Both the position numbers and the translations under genes were made by a program. Positions 8,123-18,584 of a stretch of 64,000 nt of DNA are shown here, piece by piece; position 1 is the first letter of the stretch, and each line of letters starts with the position of its first letter. The DNA is from Didemnitutus sp047777955. GTDB lineage: Bacteria; Verrucomicrobiota; Verrucomicrobiia; Opitutales; Opitutaceae. Location: positions 3,906,001 to 3,970,000 of the forward strand of contig NZ_CP180537.1 of the NCBI RefSeq assembly GCF_047777955.1, written 5' to 3'. Below the pieces are notes generated by a model, which ran no database searches, had not been told where the DNA came from, and saw only the letters and a list, made by a program, of their open reading frames with translations.

Positions 8123-10186
8123 ATGAGCGCCCCATCCGCCCGCCCCGGCTCCGCGCGCACGCCTTACGTGGTGTTCGCACTGACGCTGACGGCCGCGCTT
8201 TGGTTCACCACCCGCGGGTGGCAGGCCTCGATCCTCGATCGCCACGAGTTCCGCCAGCTCCAGACCGCGGTCTCGGCATATTGGATAAAGGCGGCCGGCT
8301 ACCGGCTCGATTATGAGACCCCGTTATTCGGCCCACCGTGGTCGGTGCCGATGGAGTTTCCCGTCTACCAATGGCTCGTCGCTCGCGCGAGCGACCTGCT
8401 CGGCACCGGCCTGGAGCCGACCGCGCGCAGCGTGAGCCTCCTTTTCTTCTTCGCCACGCTGCCCGCTGTCACCGGATTCGCAGGCATGCTCGGCCTAGAT
8501 CGGCCGCGCCGCCTGCTCGTGGTCAGCGCCGTGCTGACCTCGCCGACGTATCTCTTCTATGCTCGGACGTTCATGATCGAGACGACCGCGCTCTGCGGCG
8601 CAGCGTGGTTCGCGTTCGCGGTCGCGCGCGCCGTGCGGGACGGCAGCTTGCGCTGGTCCGCCGTGGCGGCGGGCGCGGCCACCGGCGCGGCACTGGCCAA
8701 GGTGACGACGTTCCTTATCTTCTGCCCGCCCGCCGCGCTGCTGGCTTGGTGGCAGTGGCGGCAGCTGCCGCCCGGCCCGGTCCGCGGCAAGGGCCTCGCG
8801 CTGGCCGCTGCGCCCGTCGCACTCGCCCTGGCCGTCGGCGGATGGTGGGTGAAACACTCCGACCTGGTGAAAGATTCGAATCCCTACACCGGTTTCCTCA
8901 CCTCGCGCGAATTGACAAAGTGGAACTGGGGCACGTTCGAGCAACGCCTGTCTGCGGAGTTCTGGGAGCGCTGCGGAAGTAATATCTCCGGCTTCGTTCT
9001 CGGCGAGGCTGCACTAGTCGTCCTGCTCGTGGGCCTGACCCTGGCGCCGCCGCAGCTGCGTCGAGCGGCGTTGTGGTGCGCCGCGCTCTTCCTCGGCGGC
9101 CTACTGCTGTTCTCGAACCTGTTTTTCTTCCATGACTACTATTACAGCGCGAACGCCCTCCTGCTGCTCACGGGCGCGGGCCTGCTGTTAGTCGGCATCT
9201 GGGACAGCGAGCGCCTGCCCCACGGGGCCCGGCTCGTGCTACTCGCGGCCTTTCTGGGCGGGCAGCTGCTGGTCTACCAGCGCGGTTACGCCGACTACGC
9301 GCGTCGCGACCTGCCGCAGCCTCCGGGCATCGCCGAGGTGATCCGCACCACGGTGCCCGCCGAAGACGTCGTGCTTATCTACGGCTGGGACTGGAACGCC
9401 CTCGTGCCCTACTACGCACAGCGCCGCGTGCTCATGGTGCCAAGCGGCCGCGAGGACGACCTCCCGGCCCTCGAAATGGTGGTCGCCCGCCTCGGTTCGC
9501 GCCGCATCTCGGCGCTGCTGGTCCGCTCCGAGGCCCTGCGCCGATCGCCGACTTTCATTCGCTGGCGCACCGAGCGTTTCAATCTCAACGCCGCGCCCCT
9601 TGCCACGAGCGAGGCCGGCGATCTTTACCTTGCGGAGGACCTGCTCGCATCCGCGCTCGCACGCGTGACCGGAAAGACCTTCCCTGACGTCGAACTCGCC
9701 GTCGCAACGCGCCCCGTTGCGACGGATGAAGCCCTGAATCCGGTGCCCGCCGCGGTGCTGGACCTCCCGCTGTTCACCCCGCGCCCGCAGGAGGGGCGCA
9801 CGCGTTACGGCATGAGCGCCGGCACGCTGGAAGGGCAGCCGGTGTTGAACGCCCACGCACCGTCGGAATTGCGCTTCGCCGCGCCCGCCGGCGCACAGTC
9901 GATCACGGCGGAGTTCGGATTGCCCGACGCGGCCTTCGCCGGTGGCGGCACCGTCACCGATGGCATCGGCGTCGACGTGTTGGAGCGGCAACCCAGCGGG
10001 CTCACCCGCGTGCTGGCGCATCGCGACCTTGATCCGCTGCACCGCGCCGCCGACCGCGGCCGCCAGAAGCTGGAGCTGGACCACATCGGCCCGTTGCGCG
10101 GCACAATCGTCCTACGCTTCACCCCCGGTCCCCGGGACAACGTCACGAACGACTGGGCTTACTGGGGCCGTATCGAGATCCGCTAA
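8123..10186 (+). CDS. Polytopic GT-C-like membrane glycosyltransferase with C-terminal NPCBM-like domain
   Basis: The 687-residue product has a first membrane helix at about residues 15-33, then HEFRQLQTA (41-49) in the first outer loop, where GT-C enzymes such as ArnT and PMT carry their catalytic acid. About ten more hydrophobic segments run to residue ~400, including FFHDYYYSANALLLL. The outer soluble part holds VPYYAQRRVLM. The last ~115 residues form a beta domain with VTDGIGVDVL, a DPLHRAADRG stretch, PGPRDN and NDWAYWGRIEIR, which resembles NPCBM-type carbohydrate modules. GT-C enzymes use polyprenyl-phosphate sugars on the periplasmic face, and that role is inferred here. It is closely paralogous to the genes at 10189, 18577 and 23070. 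The ATG lies one base after the epimerase stop. Confidence 0.78.
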   Translation: MSAPSARPGSARTPYVVFALTLTAALWFTTRGWQASILDRHEFRQLQTAVSAYWIKAAGYRLDYETPLFGPPWSVPMEFPVYQWLVARASDLLGTGLEPTARSVSLLFFFATLPAVTGFAGMLGLDRPRRLLVVSAVLTSPTYLFYARTFMIETTALCGAAWFAFAVARAVRDGSLRWSAVAAGAATGAALAKVTTFLIFCPPAALLAWWQWRQLPPGPVRGKGLALAAAPVALALAVGGWWVKHSDLVKDSNPYTGFLTSRELTKWNWGTFEQRLSAEFWERCGSNISGFVLGEAALVVLLVGLTLAPPQLRRAALWCAALFLGGLLLFSNLFFFHDYYYSANALLLLTGAGLLLVGIWDSERLPHGARLVLLAAFLGGQLLVYQRGYADYARRDLPQPPGIAEVIRTTVPAEDVVLIYGWDWNALVPYYAQRRVLMVPSGREDDLPALEMVVARLGSRRISALLVRSEALRRSPTFIRWRTERFNLNAAPLATSEAGDLYLAEDLLASALARVTGKTFPDVELAVATRPVATDEALNPVPAAVLDLPLFTPRPQEGRTRYGMSAGTLEGQPVLNAHAPSELRFAAPAGAQSITAEFGLPDAAFAGGGTVTDGIGVDVLERQPSGLTRVLAHRDLDPLHRAADRGRQKLELDHIGPLRGTIVLRFTPGPRDNVTNDWAYWGRIEIR

Positions 10187-10188
10187 AT

Positions 10189-12303
10189 TCAGCGCCGCCC
10201 GGCCGCCCGCTGGATGCGGACGGCCGAGAACGCCGCCCAGTCGCGCGCCTTGTTTCCCCGCGGTCCCGGTCCGGATGAGACTATGATCGTGCTCGGCTCG
10301 GCCCGCTCGACCACCGCTTCCAAAGTGTGGAAGCCCCGGTCAGCCGGTTGGCGACCGGGATCGAGGAACACCGAGCCCAACCGCACCCGTGTGCCGTCCG
10401 GTCTCTCCTCGTCCAAGGTAAACTCCACGCCATCGGACCGCTCGGGCTCCGGGCATTCGTAGGCCCCCGCCATCACGCAAAACTCGGCGCGCACAACACT
10501 CCGCCCTGCTGGGACCATGAACCAGAAGCGGGTCTCGGCATGCGCGAAGAGCACCGGCCGGCCTTCTTGGTCCATGCGGCTGAGGCCGAATTCCGTGAAG
10601 ACCTTCACCGGCTTCTCGCCGAGGAGGGCGAGCAGCAGGCGGTCGCGTTCGAGCAGGTCCGCCTCGCGCATTTCGCGGCCCATCATCGTCCACTTTTCCG
10701 CGGCGGCAGAGGCGTCGAGCTGCACCTCCGGAACCGCCGGCGTGCGCCGCACGGCGTCGATCATGATCCCGCGCCGATCTTTGCGACCGAACACCGTCGC
10801 ATCTCTCCACCGGAAGATCGGGCGCGGATCGATGTCGAAATGACGCTCCAGCAATCCGAGCAGGTTAGGATCGGCCGCTCGCTCACCCTGGCATACGAAC
10901 ACGGTCACCGGCTGACCCGCCTGTCCATGGAACGCCTCCTCCAGATAGCGCCAATCGTTTTCCATGCCAAAGCGGATCATCAACGCACGCCGCTGGGTAT
11001 AGAAGGGCAGTCGCGAGTCCCAGTCGAAACCCGCCCCGACAATCACCTCGTCGGGATTCGTCATCGCGCGCACTGCTTTGGTCAAATCGCTCCCACCCGG
11101 GCTCCACTCCTGCTGCAAGCCGAAATACACGTCGCGGTAGGTCCACAGCTGGCTCGCGTGCGCCACGGTGAGCGCCCCCCACACCAGCCAGCGCGGCCGC
11201 GCCTCCCAGGCACTCGCCACCACCACGCCAACCGCGGCAAGCAGGAAAAATGCATTCGCGATCGAATAGTAATCGTGCCACGAATAGAGCACTGGGAACA
11301 GAATCAGCGGCACCACATAGCAGAGCAGGCCGAATGTGACCGGACGCCACTGCCGCCGGCTGACCGTGACTCCGAGCAGCACCACCACCAGCAGCAGTCC
11401 CGGGGCGGCCACACCGTGCGAGAGGTTCCGCCAATGAAGCATCCAAGTGATTGAGGAAAAACGGTCGTGGCTCGTGCCGAAGTTGAAGCCTACGAGATTC
11501 GTCGACTCAAGAAACCGCGTGTTGATACTGGCATGCTTCACCGCATCGGCAAAGCGTGTCCACCACGCGCCCGCCGCCAGAGGCAACGCGATCGCCGCCA
11601 TCGCCCCCATCCCCGTGCGCGCGACGGCGCCGAGCCCCGCCGCCCGCGTCCGCCACATGCGCCCGGCTGTCACCAGCCCCGCCGGCACGAGAAAGACCAT
11701 GAAGGTCGTGATCTTCACCAGCGCGGCGCCCGCACCCAGCAGGGAGACGAGCACGAACCACGACCAAGCCGGCCGCTCCATCCAGCGCAGAAACGCCACC
11801 AGGAACCAGACCGCGAACGCCAGCGCCATCGTCTCGATCAAGAACGCGCGCGAGTAGAACACATAGATCGGGCAGGTCAGGGCGAACGAGGCGGCGATCC
11901 ACCGCTGCGGGCCGCGGCAGCCGAGCGCCCCGAGCAGCGGCAGCAGTCCCGCCACCGCCAGGTAGAAGCCCGCCGCCGTTACCGCACGCCCGGCCTGCAC
12001 CAGCGGCAGCCCGGTCCAGTCGCTGAGCTTCGCCACCGTCCACTGGTAGAGGGGAAACTCCATTGGCGCGGTCCACGGCGCCCCGAGCACCGGCGTCGGA
12101 TAAGTCAGCGCGAAATCCTGGTCGCGCTGCACGAACAGCGCGCTGAGCGCCGTCTGCGCCTGTCGGAATTCCTGTCCCGGCAGGTTGCCATTCTGCCAGC
12201 CGGCTGACAACAGCCAGCCGTGCAACCCGAGCAGCGCCCCAAACAGCACGATCGCGAGCGGCATGTCCCAGCGGCGTGCCGCGGCGGTGGGAATCGAAAC
12301 CAT
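10189..12303 (-). CDS. Polytopic GT-C-like membrane glycosyltransferase with C-terminal NPCBM-like domain
   Basis: Same family as the gene at 8123, on the opposite strand and convergent with it (2 bases apart). The frame opens at 12339, but I prefer the ATG at 12303, giving MVSIPTAAARRW before the first hydrophobic helix; this is about 704 residues. It shows GQEFRQAQTALSALF in the first outer loop, SWHDYYSIANAFFLL, and LPFYTQRRALMIRFG in the soluble part. The C-terminal beta domain has SDGVEFTLDEERPDGT, FLDPGRQPADRG, GPGPRGN and RDWAAFSAVRI. It is divergent from the giant transferase at 12420 across about 115 bases, which must hold both promoters. Use of a polyprenyl-linked donor at the periplasmic face is inferred from the fold. 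Confidence 0.78.
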   Translation of the reverse strand: MVSIPTAAARRWDMPLAIVLFGALLGLHGWLLSAGWQNGNLPGQEFRQAQTALSALFVQRDQDFALTYPTPVLGAPWTAPMEFPLYQWTVAKLSDWTGLPLVQAGRAVTAAGFYLAVAGLLPLLGALGCRGPQRWIAASFALTCPIYVFYSRAFLIETMALAFAVWFLVAFLRWMERPAWSWFVLVSLLGAGAALVKITTFMVFLVPAGLVTAGRMWRTRAAGLGAVARTGMGAMAAIALPLAAGAWWTRFADAVKHASINTRFLESTNLVGFNFGTSHDRFSSITWMLHWRNLSHGVAAPGLLLVVVLLGVTVSRRQWRPVTFGLLCYVVPLILFPVLYSWHDYYSIANAFFLLAAVGVVVASAWEARPRWLVWGALTVAHASQLWTYRDVYFGLQQEWSPGGSDLTKAVRAMTNPDEVIVGAGFDWDSRLPFYTQRRALMIRFGMENDWRYLEEAFHGQAGQPVTVFVCQGERAADPNLLGLLERHFDIDPRPIFRWRDATVFGRKDRRGIMIDAVRRTPAVPEVQLDASAAAEKWTMMGREMREADLLERDRLLLALLGEKPVKVFTEFGLSRMDQEGRPVLFAHAETRFWFMVPAGRSVVRAEFCVMAGAYECPEPERSDGVEFTLDEERPDGTRVRLGSVFLDPGRQPADRGFHTLEAVVERAEPSTIIVSSGPGPRGNKARDWAAFSAVRIQRAAGRR

Positions 12304-12419
12304 TCGCGCAACAAACCCAGCAATCCCCGCGGTGCGCAACCCCCAATTGCCTGCCGAGCCACCGGCCCGGAAGAGGCTTTACTGGCCCCCGCGCCGCCGT
12401 TTGATTTCGGCCCCTTGCA

Positions 12420-15400
12420 ATGACCGTTCCCGCCGCGCCGCAATTCCACATCGATAGCCCGACCTCGTGGCGTCCGACTGGGGCCGGCATCGAGATCACC
12501 GGCTGGCTCCACACCGCCATGGAACCGGGCTGCATCGACATCCGCGCGCGCGTCGATCGTCGCGCTACCCTCGGCATCTACGGCCTCGACCGGCCCGACA
12601 CCGAAGCGGCCTTTGGTGGCGGGCTCAAAGCGCGCCGCACCGGCTTTATCCAGCGCGCCCAGGTCTGGCGCGGCGCTCGCGAACTTGCGCTCGACTGGCA
12701 CGACGGCACGCAATGGCGCGAGTTCTTCCGCACCGCGCTCGACACCTCCGCCCTGCCCGCCGACGCCACCAAGCCGAAGAAAATCCTCCGCGCCGGCACG
12801 GTTTACCAGACCCTTCACCACCTCTACCGCTACTTCCACCGCGCCTCCTGGGGCGAGCTCTGCCGCGAGACAGACGCCGTGCTCGCCGACGTCCTCACCG
12901 CCACCAGCGACGTCGTCGCCGGCCCGCGCTTCCAGGGCTTCATCGAGAACCCCGGCTTCTGGATCAACGCCGGCTACGAGAAATTCCGCATCACCGGCTG
13001 GACCTTCGGCGTCGGCTGCGAGATCCAGCAACTCAGCGCCACCACCGGCGTCCTCACGGAAAACAAACTCGTCTTCCCCAAGGACCGCCCCGACGTCGCC
13101 GCCCACCGCCAGGACCACCCCGGCGCCGGCAAGTCCGGCTACTATGGCCTCGTGGACATCCGCAAGGACACGCCCTCGCCCGCCAACCTGAAGATCTTCG
13201 CCGAGACCGGCGACGGCCGCCGCGAACTCGCCTTCGCCCGCCGCATGTATCTCGACCGACGCGACGAGCACTCCGGCCCGATCCCGGTCTTCAAGCCGTT
13301 CTATTTCTACAAGGTCGTTGCCGCCTTCGTCCGCGGCGCCGCGCTCGGACGCTACGCGTTCGACTCGTGGAAGGAATCGCGCGCCGAGATCGCCCGCCTC
13401 CGAGACCACCTCGCGCAAACGCTCAGCCGCGGCGAGGCCCCGAAGGTCCCCGCCGCCCTCGTCCGCCGCCGCGATCAAGCCCCCTACACCCGCTGGTGCT
13501 GGCACAACCGCCTCACACCGCGCCTCCGCACCGTGCTCCAGCAGGACGCCGATGCCCTCGTGAAGGCCGGCGGCCCGCTCATCAGTGTCGTCGTCCCCGC
13601 CTACAATACGCCGGAAAAATACCTCCGCGAACTCCTCGACTGCCTGAAGCAGCAGCTCTACCCGCGCTGGGAACTCTGCATCGCCGACGACGCCTCGCCG
13701 CAGCCGCACGTCCGCCAGATCCTCGAAGCCGCCGCGAAGGCCGACCCGCGCATCAAGCCCGTCTTCCGCCCGCAGAACGGCCACATCTCCCGCGCCACCA
13801 ACTCCGCCCTCGACGTCGCCGCCGGCGAGTTCATCGCGCTGCTCGACCACGACGACGTCCTCCCGCACGACGCGCTCCTCCACGTCGCCCAGGCCATCGC
13901 CCGCCACCCGACCGCCGGCTATCTCTACACCGACGAGGACAAGATCGACGACACCGGCCGCCGCTTCGACCCGCAACTCAAGGGCGGCTGGTCGCCCGAG
14001 ATGGCGATCACGCACAACTACACGCACCACCTCACCGTCATCCGGCGTGAGATCGTCGAGAAGGCCGGCCGCCTCCGCCCCGAATTCAACGGCGCGCAGG
14101 ACATCGACCTCTTCCTCCGCTGCTGGGAACTGGTCGACGACCGCGACGTCGTGCACGTGCCCTTCATCGGCTACCACTGGCGCGCCCACGCGGAGAGCAC
14201 CGCCTCGCGCGGCGACCAGAAGGGCTACCTCTTCGCCGCCGCCCGCAACGGCATCGCCGAGGCCGTCGCCCGCCGCCAGCTCCGCGCCGAGCCGTTCCTG
14301 CCCGATTTCGCGAAGAACTACGCGCTCTGCCTCCACCAGCTGAAGTGGGACGCCGCGCTCCTCGCCGAGAACCCAGTCACGATCGTCATCCCGTCGAAGA
14401 ACCGCCCCGATCTCCTCACGAAGTGCCTCGACTCCCTCGCGCGCACCACGCCGCGCGAGCACGTGCAGGTCGTCGTCGTGGACGACAACTCCGACGACCC
14501 CGCCGCGCTCGACTACCTCGCCACGCTCCCCGCACGCACCGATCTCCGCGTCGAGGTGCTGCGTGCGCCGGACAACGGCGGCGTCTTCAACTACTCGCGC
14601 CTCGTCAACCTCGGCACCGCCCGCGCCACCACGCCGCTCGTCCTCCACCTCAACAACGACGTCGAGGCGCTCACCCCCGGCTGGCTCGAGGACATGGTGG
14701 GCTGGATGTCCATCCGCGGCGTCGGCATCGTCGGCGCCAAGCTCCTCTACCCCGACGGCACAATCAACCACGCCGGCATTTCCTTCAGCCGCGATGACCA
14801 CCTCGCGCACGTCCTCTTCGAGCGCGAGCCCGCCGAGGATCTCGGCTACCTCTTCCTCCCGCACGCCGCGCGCAACGTCGCCGCCGTCACCGGCGCCTGC
14901 CTGCTCACGCGCACGTCGCTTTACCGCGAGCTCGGCGGCTTCGACGAAGAGAAACTCCAGGTCGCCTACAACGACGTGGACTACTGCCTGCGCGCCGGCA
15001 CCGCCGGCCACCGCACCGTCGTCACCCCGCAGGCCGTCCTTCGTCACGTCGGCTCCGCCTCGCGCGGCAGCACCTACGCCGAGCGCGAACACGTCGAGTA
15101 TCTCGCCCGCCACGGCGGCTACCGCGACCCGTATCACAGCGAGTCGCTCCAGTTCCCGCCGAAGAACCTGCCGCTCGACGTCTATCACCAACGCTACGCG
15201 CACACGCCGCGCCCGTTCCGCACACTCGTCGTCACGCACAACCTCAACTTCGAGGGCGCGCCGATCTTCATCTTCGAGCTCGCGCGTTTCCTCGCCGAGC
15301 AGCCCGGCGTGAGCGTGACGGTCGTCTCGCCCCAGGAAGGCCCCCTGCGCGCCCGCTTCGAACAGGCCGGCCTCAAGGTCGAGGTCTGGACCGACGCCGC

Positions 15401-16385
15401 CGCGTTCCTCAGCGCGAAGACGAAGGACGACTTCGACCGCACGCTGAAGCAGTTCGCCGCCGCGCACCCCTGCGCCGACGTGGACGTCATCGTCACGAAC
15501 ACGATGCTCACCTTCTGGGCCGTGCACCTCGCGCATGCACTGGGCAAGCCCTCCGCGCTCTACATCCACGAGAGCAACGCCGTGAAGCGCTTCTTCGCGC
15601 CGCTGCTGCCGCCGCTGCTGCACGACACCGTCGAGGACGCCTTCCGCCTCGCCACGCGCGTCGTGTTCACCGCCGAGGCCACCCGCGGCATCCACGAGGA
15701 GCTGAACGCCAACGACAATTTCCGCACCCTGCGCAGTTGGGTCGACTTCGGACGCATCGAGGCCTTCAAAGCCGCCCACGATCGCGCCGCACTCCGTCGC
15801 AAACACGGCCTCGACCCCGACGCGATCATCGCCGTCAACATCGGCTCCGTCTGCGAGCGCAAGGGCCAGCACATCTACATCCGCGGCATCGACCTCCTCG
15901 AGAAGGAGCTCGCGCAGGAATTCCCCGGCACGAAGGTCCAGTGGGTGATGGTCGGTGCGCGTGAGGGGCTCTACATGGAAACGCTGCGCGAGGACATCGC
16001 GCTGATGGGCCTGCACGACGTGAAGATCTTTGGCGAGACGCCCGACATCTACGACTTCTACCGCCTCGCCGACATCCTCGTCTGCACGAGCTTCGAGGAG
16101 TCGTTCCCGCGCGTGCTGCTCGAGGCGATGGTCTTCGGCCCGCGCATCGTCAGCACCGACGTCAACGGCATTCCCGAGATGCTGACCAACACCGACGAGG
16201 CCTACCTCGTGCCCGCCGGTGATCCGTTCAAGCTCGCCTCCGCGCTGAAGCGCGCGATCTCCGACCACGTCGCTGGCAGCGCCAAGATGATCTCGATGGC
16301 GCACGCCCGCGCCGCCCGCAATTACCACCAGGCCCGCACCCTGCCGCAACACGCGCAGATGATCCGCGAGGCCTGGCTCGGCTGA
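12420..16385 (+). CDS. Giant trimodular glycosyltransferase: module A, module B, GT2, GT2, GT4
   Basis: This intact 1321-residue protein is the best reference for the cluster. Residues about 5-115 form module A (IEITGWLHTAMEPG, IYGLDRPDTEAAF) and about 165-285 module B (FRITGWTFGVG, YGLVDIRKDTPSPAN, LAFARRMYL). The first GT2, from about residue 383, has LISVVVPAYNTP, CIADDAS and ALLDHDDVLP. The second GT2, from about 650, has VTIVIPSKNRPD, VVVDDNSDD, LHLNNDVEAL and AYNDVDYCLRAG. The GT4 domain, from about 932, has VVTHNLNFEGAP, ALYIHES, GSVCERKGQHIYIRG and TSFEESFPRVLLEAM (the EX7E region). Three active-site sets in one polypeptide imply successive sugar transfers in the cytoplasm. Codon usage is extremely C-ending. 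The stop overlaps the next ATG (TGATG). Confidence 0.88.
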   Translation: MTVPAAPQFHIDSPTSWRPTGAGIEITGWLHTAMEPGCIDIRARVDRRATLGIYGLDRPDTEAAFGGGLKARRTGFIQRAQVWRGARELALDWHDGTQWREFFRTALDTSALPADATKPKKILRAGTVYQTLHHLYRYFHRASWGELCRETDAVLADVLTATSDVVAGPRFQGFIENPGFWINAGYEKFRITGWTFGVGCEIQQLSATTGVLTENKLVFPKDRPDVAAHRQDHPGAGKSGYYGLVDIRKDTPSPANLKIFAETGDGRRELAFARRMYLDRRDEHSGPIPVFKPFYFYKVVAAFVRGAALGRYAFDSWKESRAEIARLRDHLAQTLSRGEAPKVPAALVRRRDQAPYTRWCWHNRLTPRLRTVLQQDADALVKAGGPLISVVVPAYNTPEKYLRELLDCLKQQLYPRWELCIADDASPQPHVRQILEAAAKADPRIKPVFRPQNGHISRATNSALDVAAGEFIALLDHDDVLPHDALLHVAQAIARHPTAGYLYTDEDKIDDTGRRFDPQLKGGWSPEMAITHNYTHHLTVIRREIVEKAGRLRPEFNGAQDIDLFLRCWELVDDRDVVHVPFIGYHWRAHAESTASRGDQKGYLFAAARNGIAEAVARRQLRAEPFLPDFAKNYALCLHQLKWDAALLAENPVTIVIPSKNRPDLLTKCLDSLARTTPREHVQVVVVDDNSDDPAALDYLATLPARTDLRVEVLRAPDNGGVFNYSRLVNLGTARATTPLVLHLNNDVEALTPGWLEDMVGWMSIRGVGIVGAKLLYPDGTINHAGISFSRDDHLAHVLFEREPAEDLGYLFLPHAARNVAAVTGACLLTRTSLYRELGGFDEEKLQVAYNDVDYCLRAGTAGHRTVVTPQAVLRHVGSASRGSTYAEREHVEYLARHGGYRDPYHSESLQFPPKNLPLDVYHQRYAHTPRPFRTLVVTHNLNFEGAPIFIFELARFLAEQPGVSVTVVSPQEGPLRARFEQAGLKVEVWTDAAAFLSAKTKDDFDRTLKQFAAAHPCADVDVIVTNTMLTFWAVHLAHALGKPSALYIHESNAVKRFFAPLLPPLLHDTVEDAFRLATRVVFTAEATRGIHEELNANDNFRTLRSWVDFGRIEAFKAAHDRAALRRKHGLDPDAIIAVNIGSVCERKGQHIYIRGIDLLEKELAQEFPGTKVQWVMVGAREGLYMETLREDIALMGLHDVKIFGETPDIYDFYRLADILVCTSFEESFPRVLLEAMVFGPRIVSTDVNGIPEMLTNTDEAYLVPAGDPFKLASALKRAISDHVAGSAKMISMAHARAARNYHQARTLPQHAQMIREAWLG

Positions 16386-18584
16386 TGGCCGAAACAACGT
16401 TCAGCTGGAGCCAGATCGAATCGCCCTCCCCGGCGCGCGCCTCGCCCCGGGCCGGCACCTCGTGCGCGGCTGGGTGCTGCCGAAGCCGGGCGGAATCATT
16501 GCCGACGTGCGCGCACGCGTCGGCCTCCGGTCCTTCGCCGGCGCGCACGGCCTCCCCGCCCGGACGTCGCGGCGCACTTTGCCACCGGGCAGCCAGTCGC
16601 ACTCGCGGAGTTCGAAATCGTCGTGACGCTAAACGAGGGCAATCACCTCATCGAATGCGAGGCGCTCGAAATCGAGGGACGCTGGACCCCGTTTGCCGCG
16701 CTGCCCGTGGTCGTGGACGCGACGCTCCCATCCGCCGAGCTGACGACGCCCGCCCCCGCTGCGCTGGCTTGATTTCGTCCGCCTCGCCGAGGTCATTCTG
16801 CGACGCGCCAACGGACACGTTGCCCCCGACTGGACGACACTGGCCCGGAGCGCCGTCGCCGCACTGCCTTGGCCGCGCGACCTTCGCACCCCGCCGCCGC
16901 CGTTCATCGGCTTTGTGGACGAGCCCGTGACGCTCACTTGTGTTCGTTACGGCCGCATCCCCGCCTTCGGACACCTGTTTCATCCGACGCGGAAGATCGT
17001 GCGGATGTTCGCCAGCACGGACCTCCAGCTCCTTCAGCCGATCGATTACGGCCAGCCCTCGCCGGGCCCAGCCGCGTTCTACAGCCAACACGAGAATGCC
17101 CTCGACTGCGGCTTTGCCGGCTACGTCGACGTTCCCGCGCAACTGCCGAACCCCGTCGCCCTCCGCCTCTACGCCGAACTCAACGACGGCTCCTTGCATC
17201 TCGCCCAAGTCGTCCGAAGCAATCTTCACCCAGTCGAAGCCGAGAAGGTTCCGCTCGCCGCCTCGCGTTCGGAATGGGCTGCCGTCCTCGACGCCCTCGA
17301 CGCCGCGCTCGCCGCCGCCGCGATTCCCGTCCACCGCGGGGAAGAGCTGAGCCGTGCGCTTGCAGACCTAGAAGCCCGCACCACGCGCCGCCCGGAGCGC
17401 GTGCGCCCCAAGGGACCGCTGCGCCCGGCCCCATTCCCCGGCGCGCACCCGCTGCCGCGCACGACGATCCTCGCCACGCACGCGCTGACGCCGCAGGGCG
17501 CGCCGCGGTTCCTGCTCGACCTAGCTCGCACGCTCGTCCGTGCCGGCAGCGCCGTGCAGGTCGTGAGCGCTGGCGGCGGGCCACTGCGGTTGGAATTCGA
17601 ACGCGCGGGAGCCACAGTCAACGAGCTCGACCTTACGACCGCGTTCGCCGACGGAGATTTCGCCGCGACACTCTCCCGCGTCAACTGGACGGCGACCGAC
17701 CTCGTTGTCGCCAACACCTTCACTGCTTTTTGGGCCGTGCACGCCGCCCGCGCCGCGAACCGGCCCTCGCTGCTCTACATCCATGAGAGCACGACTCCGG
17801 CCGAGTTCTACGGCAAGCGCGTGCCGTCGTCCGTGATCGCGCTCGCGGAGGATAGCATCGCGCGCGCGACCGCGGTATCGTTCACTACCGCGGCGACAGC
17901 GCGCTACCACGAGGGGCGCGATGGCTGGCGCCGGGTTGGATCGACGTTGCCGCCCTCGATGCGTGGCGCGCCGTCCGGACGCGCCAGTCCAGCCGCGCCC
18001 GTTTCGCGCTCCGGTCGGACGAGACGCTCATCTGCAACATCGGCACAATCTCGGACCGCAAGGGCCAACACGCATTCGTGCGCGCGATCGACCTCCTTTG
18101 GCGGCGCTACCCGGCGCTGGCCGCCCGCGCGCGCTTCGTGCTGCTCGGCAGGCGGAATACGGAATTCGATACATGGCTGGCCGGGACGGTGCGGGCAACG
18201 GGACGGCCCAACCTAGATTTGCATCCCGAGACGACCGACTATCTCGATTATTATCAGGCGGCCGACGCTTTTGCCTGCAGCAGCTACGAGGAATCCTCAC
18301 CGCGCGTCGTGCTCGAGGCGATGGCGATGGGCGTCCCGATCCTCGCGAGTGCCGTGCATGGCATCCCCGAAATGGTTCGACCGGACCTGGAGGCGCGGCT
18401 CGTGCCCGCGGGTGACACCGTCGCATGGTGCGAAGCGCTGGCGGAACTCCTCGCGAATCCCGCCGCCGGGCGCGACCTCGCCGCGCGCGCCCGGGCCCGG
18501 GTCGTGACCGAATTCGAGGCCGCGGTCGCTCTGCCGCGCCACCTGGCCCTTCTGGCGCAGACCGCGGCGACGCGCGTCACTTGA
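16385..18584 (+). CDS. Module A, module B, GT4 glycosyltransferase (four frame changes)
   Basis: The ATG overlaps the stop of the 1321-residue transferase, so the two genes form an operon. The reading moves through frames 2, 1, 3, 1 and 3. Changes fall at C4 runs 16428-16431 and 16554-16557, a C5 run at 16753-16757 (one extra base) and a G4 run at 17913-17916. Read through, it has module A (VRGWVLPKPGG, GLPRPDVAAHFA), a helical linker (FVRLAEVILRRANG), module B (DCGFAGYVDVPAQLPN, LRLYAELNDG) and a GT4 domain. The GT4 domain shows LLYIHESTTP, NIGTISDRKGQHAFVRA and CSSYEESSPRVVLEAM. The repaired length is about 733 residues, matching the intact paralogue at 20838. The end overlaps the convergent membrane gene by 8 bases. 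Confidence 0.75.

Noticed and set aside
12105..16397. A 1430-codon open frame on the minus strand opposite the giant transferase
   Set aside because: It mirrors the C-ending codon bias of the plus-strand gene, has low-complexity D/E/V/G/R content and shows no domain. The plus strand carries three complete transferase domains.
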